Below, piece after piece: positions 33,700-45,062 of a DNA stretch of 64,000 nt (position 1 is the first letter of the stretch; each line of letters begins with the position of its first letter). The notes beneath the pieces were generated by a model, which saw nothing but the letters and a program-made list of their open reading frames with translations, was not told where the DNA came from and did no database searches. The position numbers were made by a program, and so were the translations under genes. The stretch is from Metallyticus violacea (Eukaryota; Arthropoda; Insecta; Mantodea; Metallyticidae). The stretch lies in the NCBI GenBank assembly GCA_030762175.1, contig CM060831.1, positions 69,771,001 to 69,835,000 of the forward strand, written 5' to 3'.

Positions 33700-34115
33700 T
33701 GTAGTGAAATTTGAATTTTGAATCGCTAACCCTAGAGATTTTAGATTTTGTACAGATGTTTTTTTTTATTATAATTTTTGTTGTTACCCGTATAAAATTT
33801 CAGTTTAATTTATGAAAATTTCACTATTATTTTAAACATTATTCACTTATGATTCAAAGCTAAAAAATTAAAATGAGCACTCAAATTCAAAATAATGATG
33901 TTTGAAATTTTGGATGCGTAAAAGTTACACCCCAAGAAGTTGGCATTTAAAAAGTGCAGGCATTTAAAAATGACTGCCGAAACAAGCGTTCCAAAGGGCC
34001 TAGACGCATGAAAGTTCTCAGGGGTCGAAAGCAATTTTAAGAGCAAAAACAATAAATAAATAAATAAATAAATAAAATATTTTTCTAACCAAAAGTGCGG
34101 GTTTTTTCACTTCGG
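33700..34115. repeat. Unnamed repeat R, copy 2
   Basis: Partner of 21925-22600, direct orientation, without that copy's extra middle segment. It includes ACCCTAGAGATTTTAGATTT (33730-33749), TGTTTGAAATTTTGGATGCG and an AAAT microsatellite (34050-34080). The minus-strand frame at 33843-34052 keeps the residues shared with copy 1. Confidence 0.65.
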
Positions 34116-34139
34116 AGTCCCCTTAATCTTTACCAGCAG

Positions 34140-34375
34140 AAAAGTCTACCGCGAGAGAGCTGGAGTTTGTCAAAGTGCTCAAGACCAGGATTCAGAGAAC
34201 TCCCAAGAAAAGCTGGCTCTGCAGATAAAAGCTTCGGAGTTAACAATCAGGACAGCTAACAAGAACGATATTAAACTTCGTGCTCTGAGACGCGCTTATA
34301 TGCTCTCTCACAAAGAAAAGAATACAAAGATGAATGCAAGTTTTTCGGGATTGAGGATCAAAACGGCGGAATTAT
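34140..34375 (+). pseudogene. Transposase DNA-binding fragment (Tc1/mariner-like)
   Basis: Two frames joined by a shift read TARELEFVKVLKTRIQRTPK, then EKLALQIKASELTIRTANKN and DIKLRALRRAYMLSHKEKN. This resembles the paired helix-turn-helix N-terminus of insect Tc1-like transposases (V..R.RRNP.RS.RK.A....IS..T.R...K.DL.L..Y). No catalytic blocks follow and no ends are visible. Identification rests on remembered family patterns, so it is less certain than the catalytic-domain fragments. Confidence 0.55.
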
Positions 34376-35182
34376 ACAAGAAGTCGTTTAGATTTCGTCC
34401 TCACTAAACGGAGCCATCAGTTCGCTACATCCTGCATCTGTGATTATTAATTTAAAATATTCACTGTTTTTCTAATATTATGGTTTGATTTCTGTCTTGA
34501 AGAGTTAAACCCGCTATAGAACAAAGGCATTTCATCTCGACCGTTGCGACTCTTCTATTGTCTGGTCTAGTAACTATCCAATGTTCACTTGCATATGTAA
34601 TTTATGTAAATTAATTTATAAAACGCAAGAGTGGTTTTTAAAGCTTATTTTTAGTGATAATATGTTTGGCAATAGGCTTTATACAATCTTAGCATTAAAA
34701 CACGCGTTCTTATGACGCTATAAATCGTGCACAATTAGCCTAATTCTGGCTCTGGTGTCAGAAAAGGTTACCTAATAACTAGTATTCCATGAAGTCATCG
34801 CCACCTTTACATCACAATTTCAAACAACTTACCTGCCCTAACAAGCATACCAACGTTAAAACACGAGAATAATTTTTTGAAACTACAACAACAATGTAAG
34901 TTATTAATCATCATAAATTACCTTGGAAACATTGAAAATGCAATTAATTAATTAATTAATTAATTAATCACATTACAATTTCTTTTATCTCAAAACGTTA
35001 CCCTTGAACCATTGTAATATCTATTATATTCTTTAACCTTACTACATTTTATTTTACTTTCGAATACACACGCCAGAACGTGGAAGGCATACAAATTTTC
35101 GATTGGAAAAAATAAACAAATCTAAGAATGTAAATTTTTAATTACTTACCATATTAATAAGAATAAACGTTATGTGATACAT
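34376..35182. other. No gene seen
   Basis: AT-rich, with an (AATT)n tract at about 34939-34969. Confidence 0.6.
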
Positions 35183-35416
35183 TTACCAATTCTGAATAAA
35201 AATATGACTAACAAGATTTTTTATTTTTTTTTTTTTTTCAACTAATATGCTTCTCTTTTCTCCAGTTGCAGAACTTGTCATATTCCTTTTCGTGACACTT
35301 TTCCATTTTTGAGGAATTAACGAACCCTCACCTACCTCAGCTTCCTTTATAATTTTTTCTGGAATTATATCCATGTTTTCAATTTCAAACATTGAGGAAA
35401 TAGCATCCATTTCCAT
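35183..35416 (-). pseudogene. Tyrosine-recombinase-like (Crypton-type) N-terminal remnant
   Basis: The minus-strand start at 35416 gives MEMDAISSMFEIENMDIIPE, an acidic leader, then GEGSLIPQK. One frame later the same DNA reads KCHEKEYDKFCNWRKEKHIS and then a stop. Together these fit the N-terminal SAM-like segment of a family of recombinase-like proteins spread in insect genomes (consensus about SLLPEKSxxxYExxYxxFxxWxxEK). The frameshift between the two pieces and an A-rich tract just after them break the gene. No catalytic domain remains. The family call is from memory of the pattern; a decayed host-gene exon is the alternative. Confidence 0.45.
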
Positions 35417-36929
35417 TTGAATTCTTCAAAACAAAAACAAAATAACATCGTCAGGAAAAGGTACTAAGAAACCATGCAATATAATGCGTCATATCGACGT
35501 CATAACATCACATTTTGCAAATATTAAAAACTTTTTAAAAATAGTTCAATGCTAAAATTGCATAAAGCGTATAATCTTTATTCTGACACTCGTGAAAATT
35601 GAACGCGAGAAACATTCACTCGTGTCACAATTACCAAAAGTATACACTAGTTACATAAATAACTATTGAGCTTTAAATAATCGAAATCAAATTAAGCTGC
35701 AAGATTTGTTAATGCTCAGCATTTCATGTTTATTTTCTTCTTCTTCGGTTTGATTTTAATAATATTGCATATATGAAACGAATTCCTACATATATTTTTG
35801 TCTGAAAATAATGCATTTAACGACAAAGGTTGTAGCAGCTTGTTAAAATTAAACTCTAAAATACTTCAAGTGCAAGTGGTGCTGTTGGATAATACTAAAA
35901 TTAAATAGAAGGATATATAAAGCCAGGAGTGCAGCATGTGTACAGATGGTATATAAGGTTTCCTCCAGTATACTTTCAGAGACCATAAAGAAAACGAAAT
36001 ACAGAGAGCAGTTTAATACATTCGAAATAAAAAAAAAAAAGAGGAATAGAGTGGCATGAATGCCCATTACGAGTAGATAAAGGCGAAATGCTGAGGAGAA
36101 GGGGAAACAGGAGGGGTGTTCGATGAAGGAATTAGGATGTCAGTCCTGCGTCTGAACTGGAGAGCTCTTCACACTAGCACGTGTCCGCTAAACTTAAAAA
36201 ATGCAATTAGAAACGAATACACTGTAGCATTGTTAAAATGATAATTATTGCTATGCTCTAGTGCCTAAACTAAAGAACTTTTTGTACTGAATAATTACTT
36301 CAAAATTAGGTTTACAAGTAAATTTGTTGTAAATGAAAATCTGAATAGAAGTAAGATGTTAAGTATTTATAAGTTATTTAAGCTTTAGCAGCAATCACAA
36401 TATCGAATTACAAGGTATTGTAGTGCACACTTGAGCCAAACTAATTTATAATTCTTAGTTTTATTTTATGATAAACTTTGTAACTGTACAAAAAATATTC
36501 GTAATGCCTAAATATCTTACCACTAATAAATGAAATGTTATAGCCTCAAGAGGGAGTCATATATTCAAAAGCACTTGGGACCAAGTTAATTGATGTTTTT
36601 TCAAACCATAAGACAAATGCCGAATAGTTTAAAAGCCTCGTATTTACGGATTCATTTGAGAATTTATTTATTTTATTGCCGTCATAAATGCTCTTGATTG
36701 TCAAAATTATCTTTTCTATTTAGTTTATTTGTTTTTGCATTTCATGACATTCATATAATATATTTGCACCTAGAACGTTAAATTAAAGAAAGAAAGAAAA
36801 CGTTCTTTGCATGAAAACATTAGCACGTACTGTAATGTAAGGAATGAATCTATAAGACAGAAGACATTTTTAATACACAGTTTTAATGTTGCCCGACTTC
36901 TATGGTCTTATAATGACACCATTATAATA
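35417..36929. other. No gene seen
   Basis: AT-rich DNA. A short imperfect inverted motif (GACACTCGTGAA / TTCACTCGTGTC) lies at about 35584-35627. Confidence 0.55.
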
Positions 36930-37709
36930 CAGGATGGAAAATTTGAATGAAGTGTTGGCAACTCTGTTCGAAACCGTTGCAACATTATTGTGAAGACTTT
37001 GCCATGAAGCATTGGAGTGATACTGAACATGCTGTCGCTATGAGAGCTTTTTACAAGCACGGTGATAGCGTGACAAAGACAAAGGGTATTTCGACAACAT
37101 TACCAGCTCATGTGATGCCATAACTTTGAAGAAACGGGTTCAGCCTTGAAAAAGAAGGCTGCAGGTGGCGTTCGAACGGTACATACCCCAGAGAAGTTTG
37201 AAGCAGTTCGAGAGGAGCCCTCACCTCTACAGATTGCACACTGTGCAGATCTTAAAATCAAAAACATGTGGTTTCAGCAGGGCGGAGCCACATCACATAC
37301 TGCTCGACAATCGATGGATTGCGTGCGTCAGTTTGGTGGGCGCGTCATTTCACGTAACGGTGACATCCCATGGCCTCCAAGATCCCTGTGCTTTTCTTCC
37401 TATGGGGAAAATGTGTACCGCTGCAACCATTGCTGAACTAATACAAAGAATTGAGGACGAAATCACTGGGTATACCTCGAGACGAGATACACCGAATACT
37501 CCAGAGTTTCACAACAGTTATCAGAATGTGTATGCCGAAAAGGAACACATTTTTTCCATATCATCTTTAAGAAGTAAAGTGCCAAGTGACATTTTTACAT
37601 TAGAACATAGTTAATGGCATACTATGTACTTGTACTTTCGTAAATAATGTACTTCCTATGTTTATTCGTTAAGCTAGTTCAAATTTTCCCGTTTTCCTGC
37701 GCCACTGTG
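36930..37709 (+). mobile_element. Tc1-like element, internally deleted, both ends present (780 bp)
   Basis: The left end is CAGGATGG...AAAATTTGAA (36930-36947). The right end, read inward, is CACAGTGGCGCAGGAAAACG and then GGAAAATTTGAA (37709-37678); the left end appears to have lost about 14 bases of this repeat. TA flanks both sides (36928-36929, 37710-37711). The right flank is the 3' part of a non-LTR retrotransposon remnant, so this element may have inserted into it. Confidence 0.72.
36998..37614 (+). pseudogene. Tc1-like transposase, deleted and mutated
   Basis: The N-terminal part reads KHWSDTEHAVAMRAFYKHGD, as in the family's WSxExRxFAVExFxKxGDS start. Then come ALKKKAAGGVRTVHTPEKFE, IKNMWFQQGGATSHTARQSM and FGGRVISRNGDIPWPPRS, and after a frame change ATIAELIQRIEDEI. 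The known order has the RTPE linker, about 100 residues with the first catalytic Asp, the QQDGATxHT block, and the WPPRSPDLTP block. Here the stretch between linker and second block is deleted, QQDGA reads QQGGA (second catalytic Asp to Gly), and the third block is frameshifted away. No activity is possible. Confidence 0.85.
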
Positions 37710-37711
37710 TA

Positions 37712-38430
37712 CAAAATCAGCTATAAAAACAATTTTTATCTGTTCACAATCCTTAATGAAATCTAATATTGACATAAAACTGTCGGGATCATTGAGTGCT
37801 TGATGAATATTCCTTTGGTTTGAAAACAACAGCACTGCTTTATAATGTATTTTACAGTAATTAACGTATTGCGGAGATGATCGTGAGTTATTTTCGTGTG
37901 AACAATCCGCAGTCTGGATATTTGTTACCTGTTGAGGTCTGCTGAATTTTTTAAATAATTGTGTACATGGTTTGGTAGTCTTCACTTCTGTTAGGGATGT
38001 ATTCTATCAGCTGTTTTACCAATACTGTATAATTCGTTCTTCTGTATATGTAATAACACTTGGATGTGAAATTGAGATGGGAGGATGCACAGGAGGGTGC
38101 CGTGTAGCTTCTTTAGCAGCTTCGTCTGCTTGCTCGTTTCCTGTTATGCCTTGATCAGAGTATCAACATCAGGGTAATGTTTTTATTTTCTTGAGTAATT
38201 CTGTTTGTATATGTTCTGCATATTATTGACTAGTAGGTTGTTGGATGATATATTCCGAAGAGAAAGTAGAGAAACAGTTTCCAGAAAAAGTGTAAGGATC
38301 TGGCAGTTTATTTAATATTGTATAATCTGATAATATAGTAGCACATCCGTTTCCGTGAGGTGATCGATAACCATCGCGAACATGACTGTATTTTAATGTT
38401 TTAATGAAAAATGAAAATATAATTTCCATG
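37712..38430 (-). pseudogene. Non-LTR retrotransposon RNase H and C-terminal remnant
   Basis: The minus strand, from about 38385 down, reads DGYRSPHGNGCATILSDYTI (RNase H start, first catalytic Asp present), then FSGNCFSTFS where FxAELxAI with the catalytic Glu is expected, then after stops GITGNEQADEAAKEATRHPP, the final RNase H block with its Asp. It continues with KTTKPCTQLFKK and ends NIHQALNDPDSFMSILDFIK, like the C-terminal tail of jockey-type elements. In such elements RNase H removes RNA from the RNA-DNA hybrid. The Glu is lost and at least three stops or shifts are present. The upstream reverse transcriptase is not found above 38430. The copy ends at the TIR element at 37709. Confidence 0.75.
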
Positions 38431-39890
38431 TGATGTAATCTCTTTTGACGACATAACTAGTTTGAGGATCTATGATTTTTGTAGAGAATTATTTTATAAA
38501 CACTCCCCACATTGTAGACTATATAACTGTAGTACTCTTAGGAATTATAAGGAATATTACACACTAGAAATCTGCCTAAAACCCTTTTCTTCATAAAATA
38601 AATTAAGTGCAGACAAACATATCTAGGTTTTTATTTGACAGAAACGTATAAAAACACTGTAGGGTAGTATGATATATATAGTTATTATTAATTATTATTT
38701 CTTGTAATTGACATGACTTTTATTGATTATACACGCAGTATTTGGCCTGGTTTTCTGTTCTATTTTATTTTTGATTGCTAAAAGGCATTAAAATATTTTA
38801 AAGAGTATCAGTTAAGTGTGACTTAACACTTAATGAGCGATAAACGTTTATTACCTGTTAGTTTCAATTAAAGACTGAAAGGTTAAAACCTGTATTAAAT
38901 CTTATTTTTGTTCTGCCTAAATCCTAAGATTATGCTAAAGCTTCAGTGTATTTTGAAAATAATAAGAAAAATAAACGAGATGCATAACGAAGCTTGTTAT
39001 TCATTTAATAGATTAACAAGGTTTTAAACATTCGTTCCTTTCGTTGTATTTTATCCCGATTTTTATATCATCTTCAAATTTTCCTTTTGTTTGTCGATAA
39101 TTCTTTAAATCTGTGTTCTTTTTCTTTTGTTCTTTTTCCTTAATAATGTTCCATCTAAACGCGTTTACGTTAATTTTTTAACATATAATTCCCTTCTAAT
39201 TGTTCAACTGTATTAATCTTAAATAGCATTAGCCATTTTCTATCTTAAGAGGAGTCCAAGCTCCACTGATAATTTCATGAGCTATTATGTAAAATAATTG
39301 GCTCTTTTTTCAAATACTTTTACGTATAATAGAACAAGAAGGGGAAATGTTTCTCTAAAGGAGTAAATTAATGACTAAATGCTTTCTGTTTATAAACATA
39401 ATAATTGGCTTCATAATTTTCTTTAAAACAATATTTATTTACTTGTAGATTAGTGGAAAATTATTTATAATTTTACATTAATTAGTTTCTAAAATAATGA
39501 ATAACTTGAGCAGATAATTTATTTAGAACAATGCTTTTTGATATTCATGTTTCTTTTACAATCTCTGCATGATATTTAGTATTAGTATTTCTGCTGTAAT
39601 TTATCCAGTAGTCCCAATGAAATTCGTATATACACTGGCAGTAGGAGGGGTATGAGATATTCATAACGGAATAGAAAGTTTTTGCAACCTTGAGCTGTTG
39701 CTAGGTATCTTAGCACATAAACGAACCTTACGTTCATATCATAAAGGTTACTTTCCTTAATTTTCTCACTCCTGCAGTGAACATCCACAATATTCTGGTT
39801 TGCACACTAATTCATTGCTCTAACCTAACTCACACATAACTTCAACTCACACTTTCATGCATTGTATTAGTGGGGCTCTTAAATTTATTA
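38431..39890. other. No gene seen
   Basis: AT-rich. If the RNase H remnant had kept its reverse-transcriptase part it would lie here, but I cannot recognise it. Confidence 0.55.
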
Positions 39891-40130
39891 CAGTGCCGTG
39901 GCCTAATGGCTAGGCTATTTGCCTCCTGCCGAGACCCAGGCTCGATTCCAGAGACCGTAATGAGATTTGTGGCGGAAGAAGCGGCGCCTGGACGGGTTTT
40001 CTCCGGGTACTTCGGTTTCCTATCACTCATTCCGCCGTTACTCCATCTCACCCGCAGTTACATCTTCATCATTCAGCGTAATGTGGTCCGCTGATTCTCG
40101 GTGCCCGCATTTCAAATTGACTATGCCACT
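39891..40130 (+). mobile_element. SINE2 (tRNA-derived), single copy
   Basis: The head is CAGTGCCGTGGCCTAATGGC with an A-box region (TGGCCTAATGGCTAGGC) and a B box (GGCTCGATTCC). The body contains GGGTTTTCTCCGGGTACTTC and GGTTTCC, a phrase I associate with several invertebrate SINE bodies, and it ends near TGCCACTGTCC. The base composition is much richer in GC than the flanks. It is distinct from SINE1 and SINE3. No A-tail is obvious. Confidence 0.78.
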
Positions 40131-43100
40131 GTCCTCTGCCTGATCGGCGAGTGAAATGACATTGAAACTCAAATTCATTGTTTTAAACAACATAGTCTAC
40201 TTTTGAAGCTCTTGGTGAAAGAGGTTTGAGCTCAGATTTACTTTTTGTGAGTTAATATAACTAATTGGAAAAATTTGTTTATAACGGACACATATCTCAT
40301 CTGTTAATTTTCTTTTCTTAAAAATATCACTTGGTTCGGTCATAATTACAGCATGTAAGCCAATGCTACCAACAAACTTAATGGAGGTTCCTTAACAAAG
40401 CGAAAATTTTTCTCTCTTCTTTATAATCAGTTTTTATAAAAGTATTTATGTTTGACTAAGTGGGTGAGCTTGGAAAGAACTAATTAAATTGCTAAATTAT
40501 TTCTAAAATTTTTTTAAAATGTTTACATTTTACATTTACATAAAATATTTACATTTACATTTACGTATGAGCACATATTCAGCTGATATAAGCTGAAAAT
40601 TACAACCACGCTCTACTACCAAAAACTGTAACTTGTCCCGTTTTTCTGCTACCAAAGGAGATGTAATTTGTCTTTAATTTAACATCCTCCCGTTGATGCG
40701 CGGACAATATTTAAAGTAAATGTTCTGGAAATAAAAACCCCAGAATATGGCCGGAGAAAGGTAACTTTCTAATACGGGAAAAGAATAAATTCAAATGTAT
40801 ATTCTATTAAACATAAGCAAAGATATAATTCAAATACAACAAGGACAATGACTTCGGAAAAATGGTGCTCGTGTAATAATGAAAATAATATAACTTTTAA
40901 AGTACGTAAACCTAATTAAATAATGCCACGTACAATATACAACAATTTCCATTTAACTTCAAAACAATTAAAAGAATGAAACATTTAATAAAATCTTGCA
41001 TTGAGAAAGATTAAAACTTTCCAGTGCTATCCTCAAATTACATCAGATTTTAATTCCAGGAAAACGAACATTGAGAATACTATAATGAAGTATTGCATTA
41101 CAAACTTTGTAATACCTGGGTCACTGGATTGGGCTTGCGGATGAGACCTCGAATTATCAATTTAGAATAATGGCCAAAACACTCCATTCACCCCTATTCC
41201 CAGTCTCGGAGCGATCTCACTGTTCGCTATGGAGAGAGGAGCGAACAAGTCAGAAATATTACATCACACACTTCAAGAAATTTCTTTACCTGTCTCAACC
41301 AAGGGGGATGAACAAGTAAATGCAGCTTTCTGACATGGATAAGAATGAAGAGGATGAGAAGGGTTTAGGAAGACATTATGCAAACGAAAGGTCGTGCAAG
41401 AACGGAATTCTTTAAAAGATGCCAAAATAAATGGAAAGTTCCAATTGTTCACATGCAATCTAAAATGTAAAAATGCATTTCAGGTGCCAATAATTTAAAA
41501 GTTTTGCTATGAAATACCACAGTATATCTCCGTAAGTAATTAATGTCTTTGGTGTCGAATCATGATCTACATTTAATTATTTCCGCATTCTGTTTTCATA
41601 ACATCCGTCGGCAATAACGTTGTTTATACAATAAATTTAATTTTCGGGTAAAAAGGTATATCGTTGACATAATTCGCGTTCTTAATTTTTCATAGGCGTT
41701 AAATGTCGGCATAGGAAACTGGATAAAACTATCAATTTAAAGCAGTACAGGTGATAACGCAGAGCTAGCCAGTTCGCCACTGACATATAAAACTACACAG
41801 AACAGTGGACAGCACGTCAGCTGTGCTGATAATTCAACCCCATCTCATCACCACCTCACGTAATCCGCACTTTGACCGGACAAATGTTATATCACTCGCA
41901 AAAACTGCTGCAAATAAAATCTTTATTAAAAGGTACCTTTTCCGTGCAACATAACCCAAGGGAACAAATGTTTGCAGAGATGTGTGACAGCTGAAACGAG
42001 AGGTACTCCTTGTTATAAAAATTCTGTGTGAAAATTAGAAACGGGGCTCTGAATAGAACTCGTGGTATGATTTAAAGAGAGATATAGCACAGACATGTTG
42101 TATTTGAGTACAGTTTTTCCTCGTATAGCTTGGAGATTTTAAATAAGAATAATACTTTTGAACTTTTGGAGAAATTCACATTCTGAAACTACTAAATATG
42201 TTTATAAACACAGAACAACTCTAAAAGTGTTCTAAATAAACAGAGATTACCTTCTACGAGAGCTATGTATTGACATAGCCTATGGAAGAAACTAAACTTT
42301 TTCGATCAAGTTTCTTTTTAATTTTCTGCACAATCCTCAATTGCTCGATACATTAATACCAAAAATGTTCAATATATTAATTCCTTAAAAAAAAAAAAAT
42401 TGCTGTTACACCATTAGTTATGTGAGAAATTTATGAAACTTTCTTTATAGTCAGTATCCCCCCCCTCCCAAGTTTTGAAATAAAATGAAAATGTAAAAGA
42501 TTGTAGGAATATTGAAAGAACTGAACGTTTAATTCATACAATTTTGTTACTGCAACTGCAGATACATTTTATTTTTGATGCTCCTCTTCAATAATCGCAG
42601 TAATATTATATAATACTTTAATGTTATAATTTCTTTTTTTTTTTTTTTTCTTTTTCAAATGGTTTAATGAACACATATCCCAGTTATTATTTTTCGTACA
42701 CTTTTACCAACACATTTATTTATTATTTTTTGTGTCTAGTAGTGGACCCATGTTTCATCAGTAGTTCTGAAAGGAATCAAAATCTCTTCTGAATTATGTT
42801 TGAAAGGTTGTAAGCAACACTTTGAAGCACTCAGTTCAATATTTGATTCATTACTAATCTCACAAATACAGCACTCATCTTGCAAATTGTTTATTTTCAT
42901 AAATAGGTGTTAAATGCAAAATACACATAGTGTCGGCTAACTAGATTCTTTTCACTAATATTTAAAACAGTTTTTGAGACAGTTTTACGTCATTTCTGGA
43001 GTTGTGGCATAATTTGAAGCTCCAAAATGAACCAACATGCTTGTGCGGTCACGTTTAAAAAGGCCATTTTCATCTTGAGCAGACCCGCCAAAACTGAATA

Positions 43101-43506
43101 TAATTTTTATTTAATTTGATTTATTTTCCATTTAAAATATATTAACCACCGCTCAAGGTTAAGCTGTTCTATTTCTGGCTCTCTCGTAGAGAAACTATAA
43201 TATGCATTCGTTTGAAATGTTCACAACAGTTTTTAAAGGCTAGAACTCGTATGGTATGTTGCCAAACCGCGTATCTTTACACAGTTGTTTTGAAGTTAAC
43301 CTGTGTATTTATGGCGCATTGTTTACAAACATTTTATAAATACATCATTCGCATGGGTTTATTGACCATACATCCAGTTCATAATACAGATATGCGTAGA
43401 CCAAAATACACTTCAGGTTAAGGGTGTTTACATACTGTCAAATACGCACACATGCATATATACATTCACTTGTACGCGCAAGCATATGCACATACAAAAA
43501 TATATA
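40131..43506. other. No gene seen
   Basis: AT-rich, with simple patches: repeated ACATTTACATTTACAT-like sequence at 40523-40563, a C-rich run at about 42459-42470, and a T14 run at 42634-42648. No recognised coding block. Confidence 0.55.
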
Positions 43507-43720
43507 CAGAGGTTGCCAAAAATGTATACACACTTCTAGTAAAGAAAAAAACTCTAATCTTGGCTCCATTTTGTTGTAGCAACGCTATCATAGCGTAATG
43601 TGAGTCACATCTGTTTACAGAACATCATACTACACATTACTGTTGTTTTTCGGACCAACTTTGAAATGTATTAAATAGATATCTACTGTGAAAGTGTGTA
43701 CACATTTTTGGCACCCTCTG
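43507..43720. mobile_element. 214-bp MITE related to the 6325-7195 element
   Basis: The ends are good inverted repeats: left CAGAGGTTGCCAAAAATGTA, right read inward CAGAGGGTGCCAAAAATGTG, both continuing TACACACTT. TA flanks lie at 43505-43506 and 43721-43722. The interior (CTTGGCTCCATTTTGTTG, CGCTATCATAGCGTAATGTG, TTTACAGAACATCATAC, TTTTTCGGACCAACTTTG) is the same as the right-hand non-coding part of the 871-bp element. It is a deletion derivative with no coding DNA, movable only by a transposase made elsewhere. Confidence 0.9.
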
Positions 43721-44965
43721 TATTTATACTCAGAGATTTCTCACTCCAACAAGTAGATTCTAATTCCACTCACTTTCCAGAGAAAGGGGCCCAGCTTTGG
43801 CCACTTGTCTTTTACGGCAAACAGGTCCTAACATGCTAACCTATCCCTAATCGACTTAGCAAACTTGGCTAGTTCATTATATGTTCTACCAGATTTCTCT
43901 GTCTGTAGAAAAAGCACACATTTTCTGCCAAGTTTCTCCTGTTATTTTTGCTACCTTCTATGTCCCTAATCTAATCCAACGCTAGACTCAATTCATTTTG
44001 GAAATTCTTGGAATATATGTATACCTTCCCCCATTTTGATTTTCAGTTTGTTTGCTAATTTCGATTGATTTTTTCTCTCAGCATTCTGCATTGGGCCTCA
44101 ATACCCTGTTGTTTAATATCTTTAAGCTTTTGTTGTATTTTCTTGCAAATATTATGATTCCTTATTTTAATTCTCGCCTCCCAGCATATTTGATCGCAAT
44201 TGCTTTTCTGGTGTTGTGCGTAATCAATATTAAATTAATATAATTTTACAAGGAATAGTGTTCTCAAAATGCTTAATTCCCGTAAAACCTCATAGTATTG
44301 TCCCTGCTCCTAGATTTCGTTTTAAAAACTTAATTTGACTTTTGTCAGTTTGTTCACTTTTCACTAGTCCCATATCTCAAAGTTATACAAAAATTATTGA
44401 GTTGCTATACAGCTATAAAAATAAACACGATTCGTACATATCTAATTAATATTCTCAACAATAAAAACAAATGAATGTAGCTCTTATTTCCCAACGCTTC
44501 TGCGCACTTTTTTCATCTGAGTATCACTTTTCGTATTCCAGCAGCTTGGAACCCTTTGTGTTTACATCTAAATGACAAGGCTGTTATGAAAATCTTCAAA
44601 TGTCAGAAGTGTAAACTGGTGACATTAGCTAGATTAGAGTTTGTGACTTCTATACTTGAATCACTGAGTTGAAAAGCGGAGAAAGTACATTTAATTTTTT
44701 TTAAAAATAGTAAATAAATGAATAAATAAAACAACGCAACTGCTTAAGAGCTCGCTCTGACATGGTTTAACCAATTACAAAAGTAAATTTCTGCTTACAA
44801 GGAATGCAGAAATAGCGAATTATTTTTCTGTGATATGTACATTTTTTATTGCTATTTAAAATCGGGGACGTTTCTTCCTTTTTCAAATCCCAGGGGTTAC
44901 GACATTGAAAAAAAACTGTATTAACAATATGAATATAAATTAAATCTAAACACGCAAAAATACCA

Positions 44966-44969
<4 letters not shown>
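43721..44969 (-). other. Mostly unresolved; weak LINE-tail similarity at 44250-44420
   Basis: A minus-strand frame around 44420-44250 reads DMGLVKSEQTDKSQIKFLKR, which loosely resembles the segment after the reverse transcriptase in LINE proteins (SETWxxxxxxxSRIQxAEMxFLR). The similarity is slight and may be chance. Otherwise no gene is seen. Confidence 0.25.

Positions 44970-45058
<89 letters not shown>
44970..45058. repeat. Compound (CA)18 (TA)26 microsatellite
   Basis: About 36 bases of CA followed directly by about 53 bases of TA, both nearly perfect. Apparent Tyr-Ile and Cys-Val frames across it are artefacts. Confidence 0.95.

Positions 45059-45062
<4 letters not shown>

Noticed and set aside
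44250..44420. Possible post-RT segment of a LINE protein (KSEQTDKSQIKFLKR)
   Set aside because: Only a loose pattern over one short block with stops; kept as a weak note, not called as an element.
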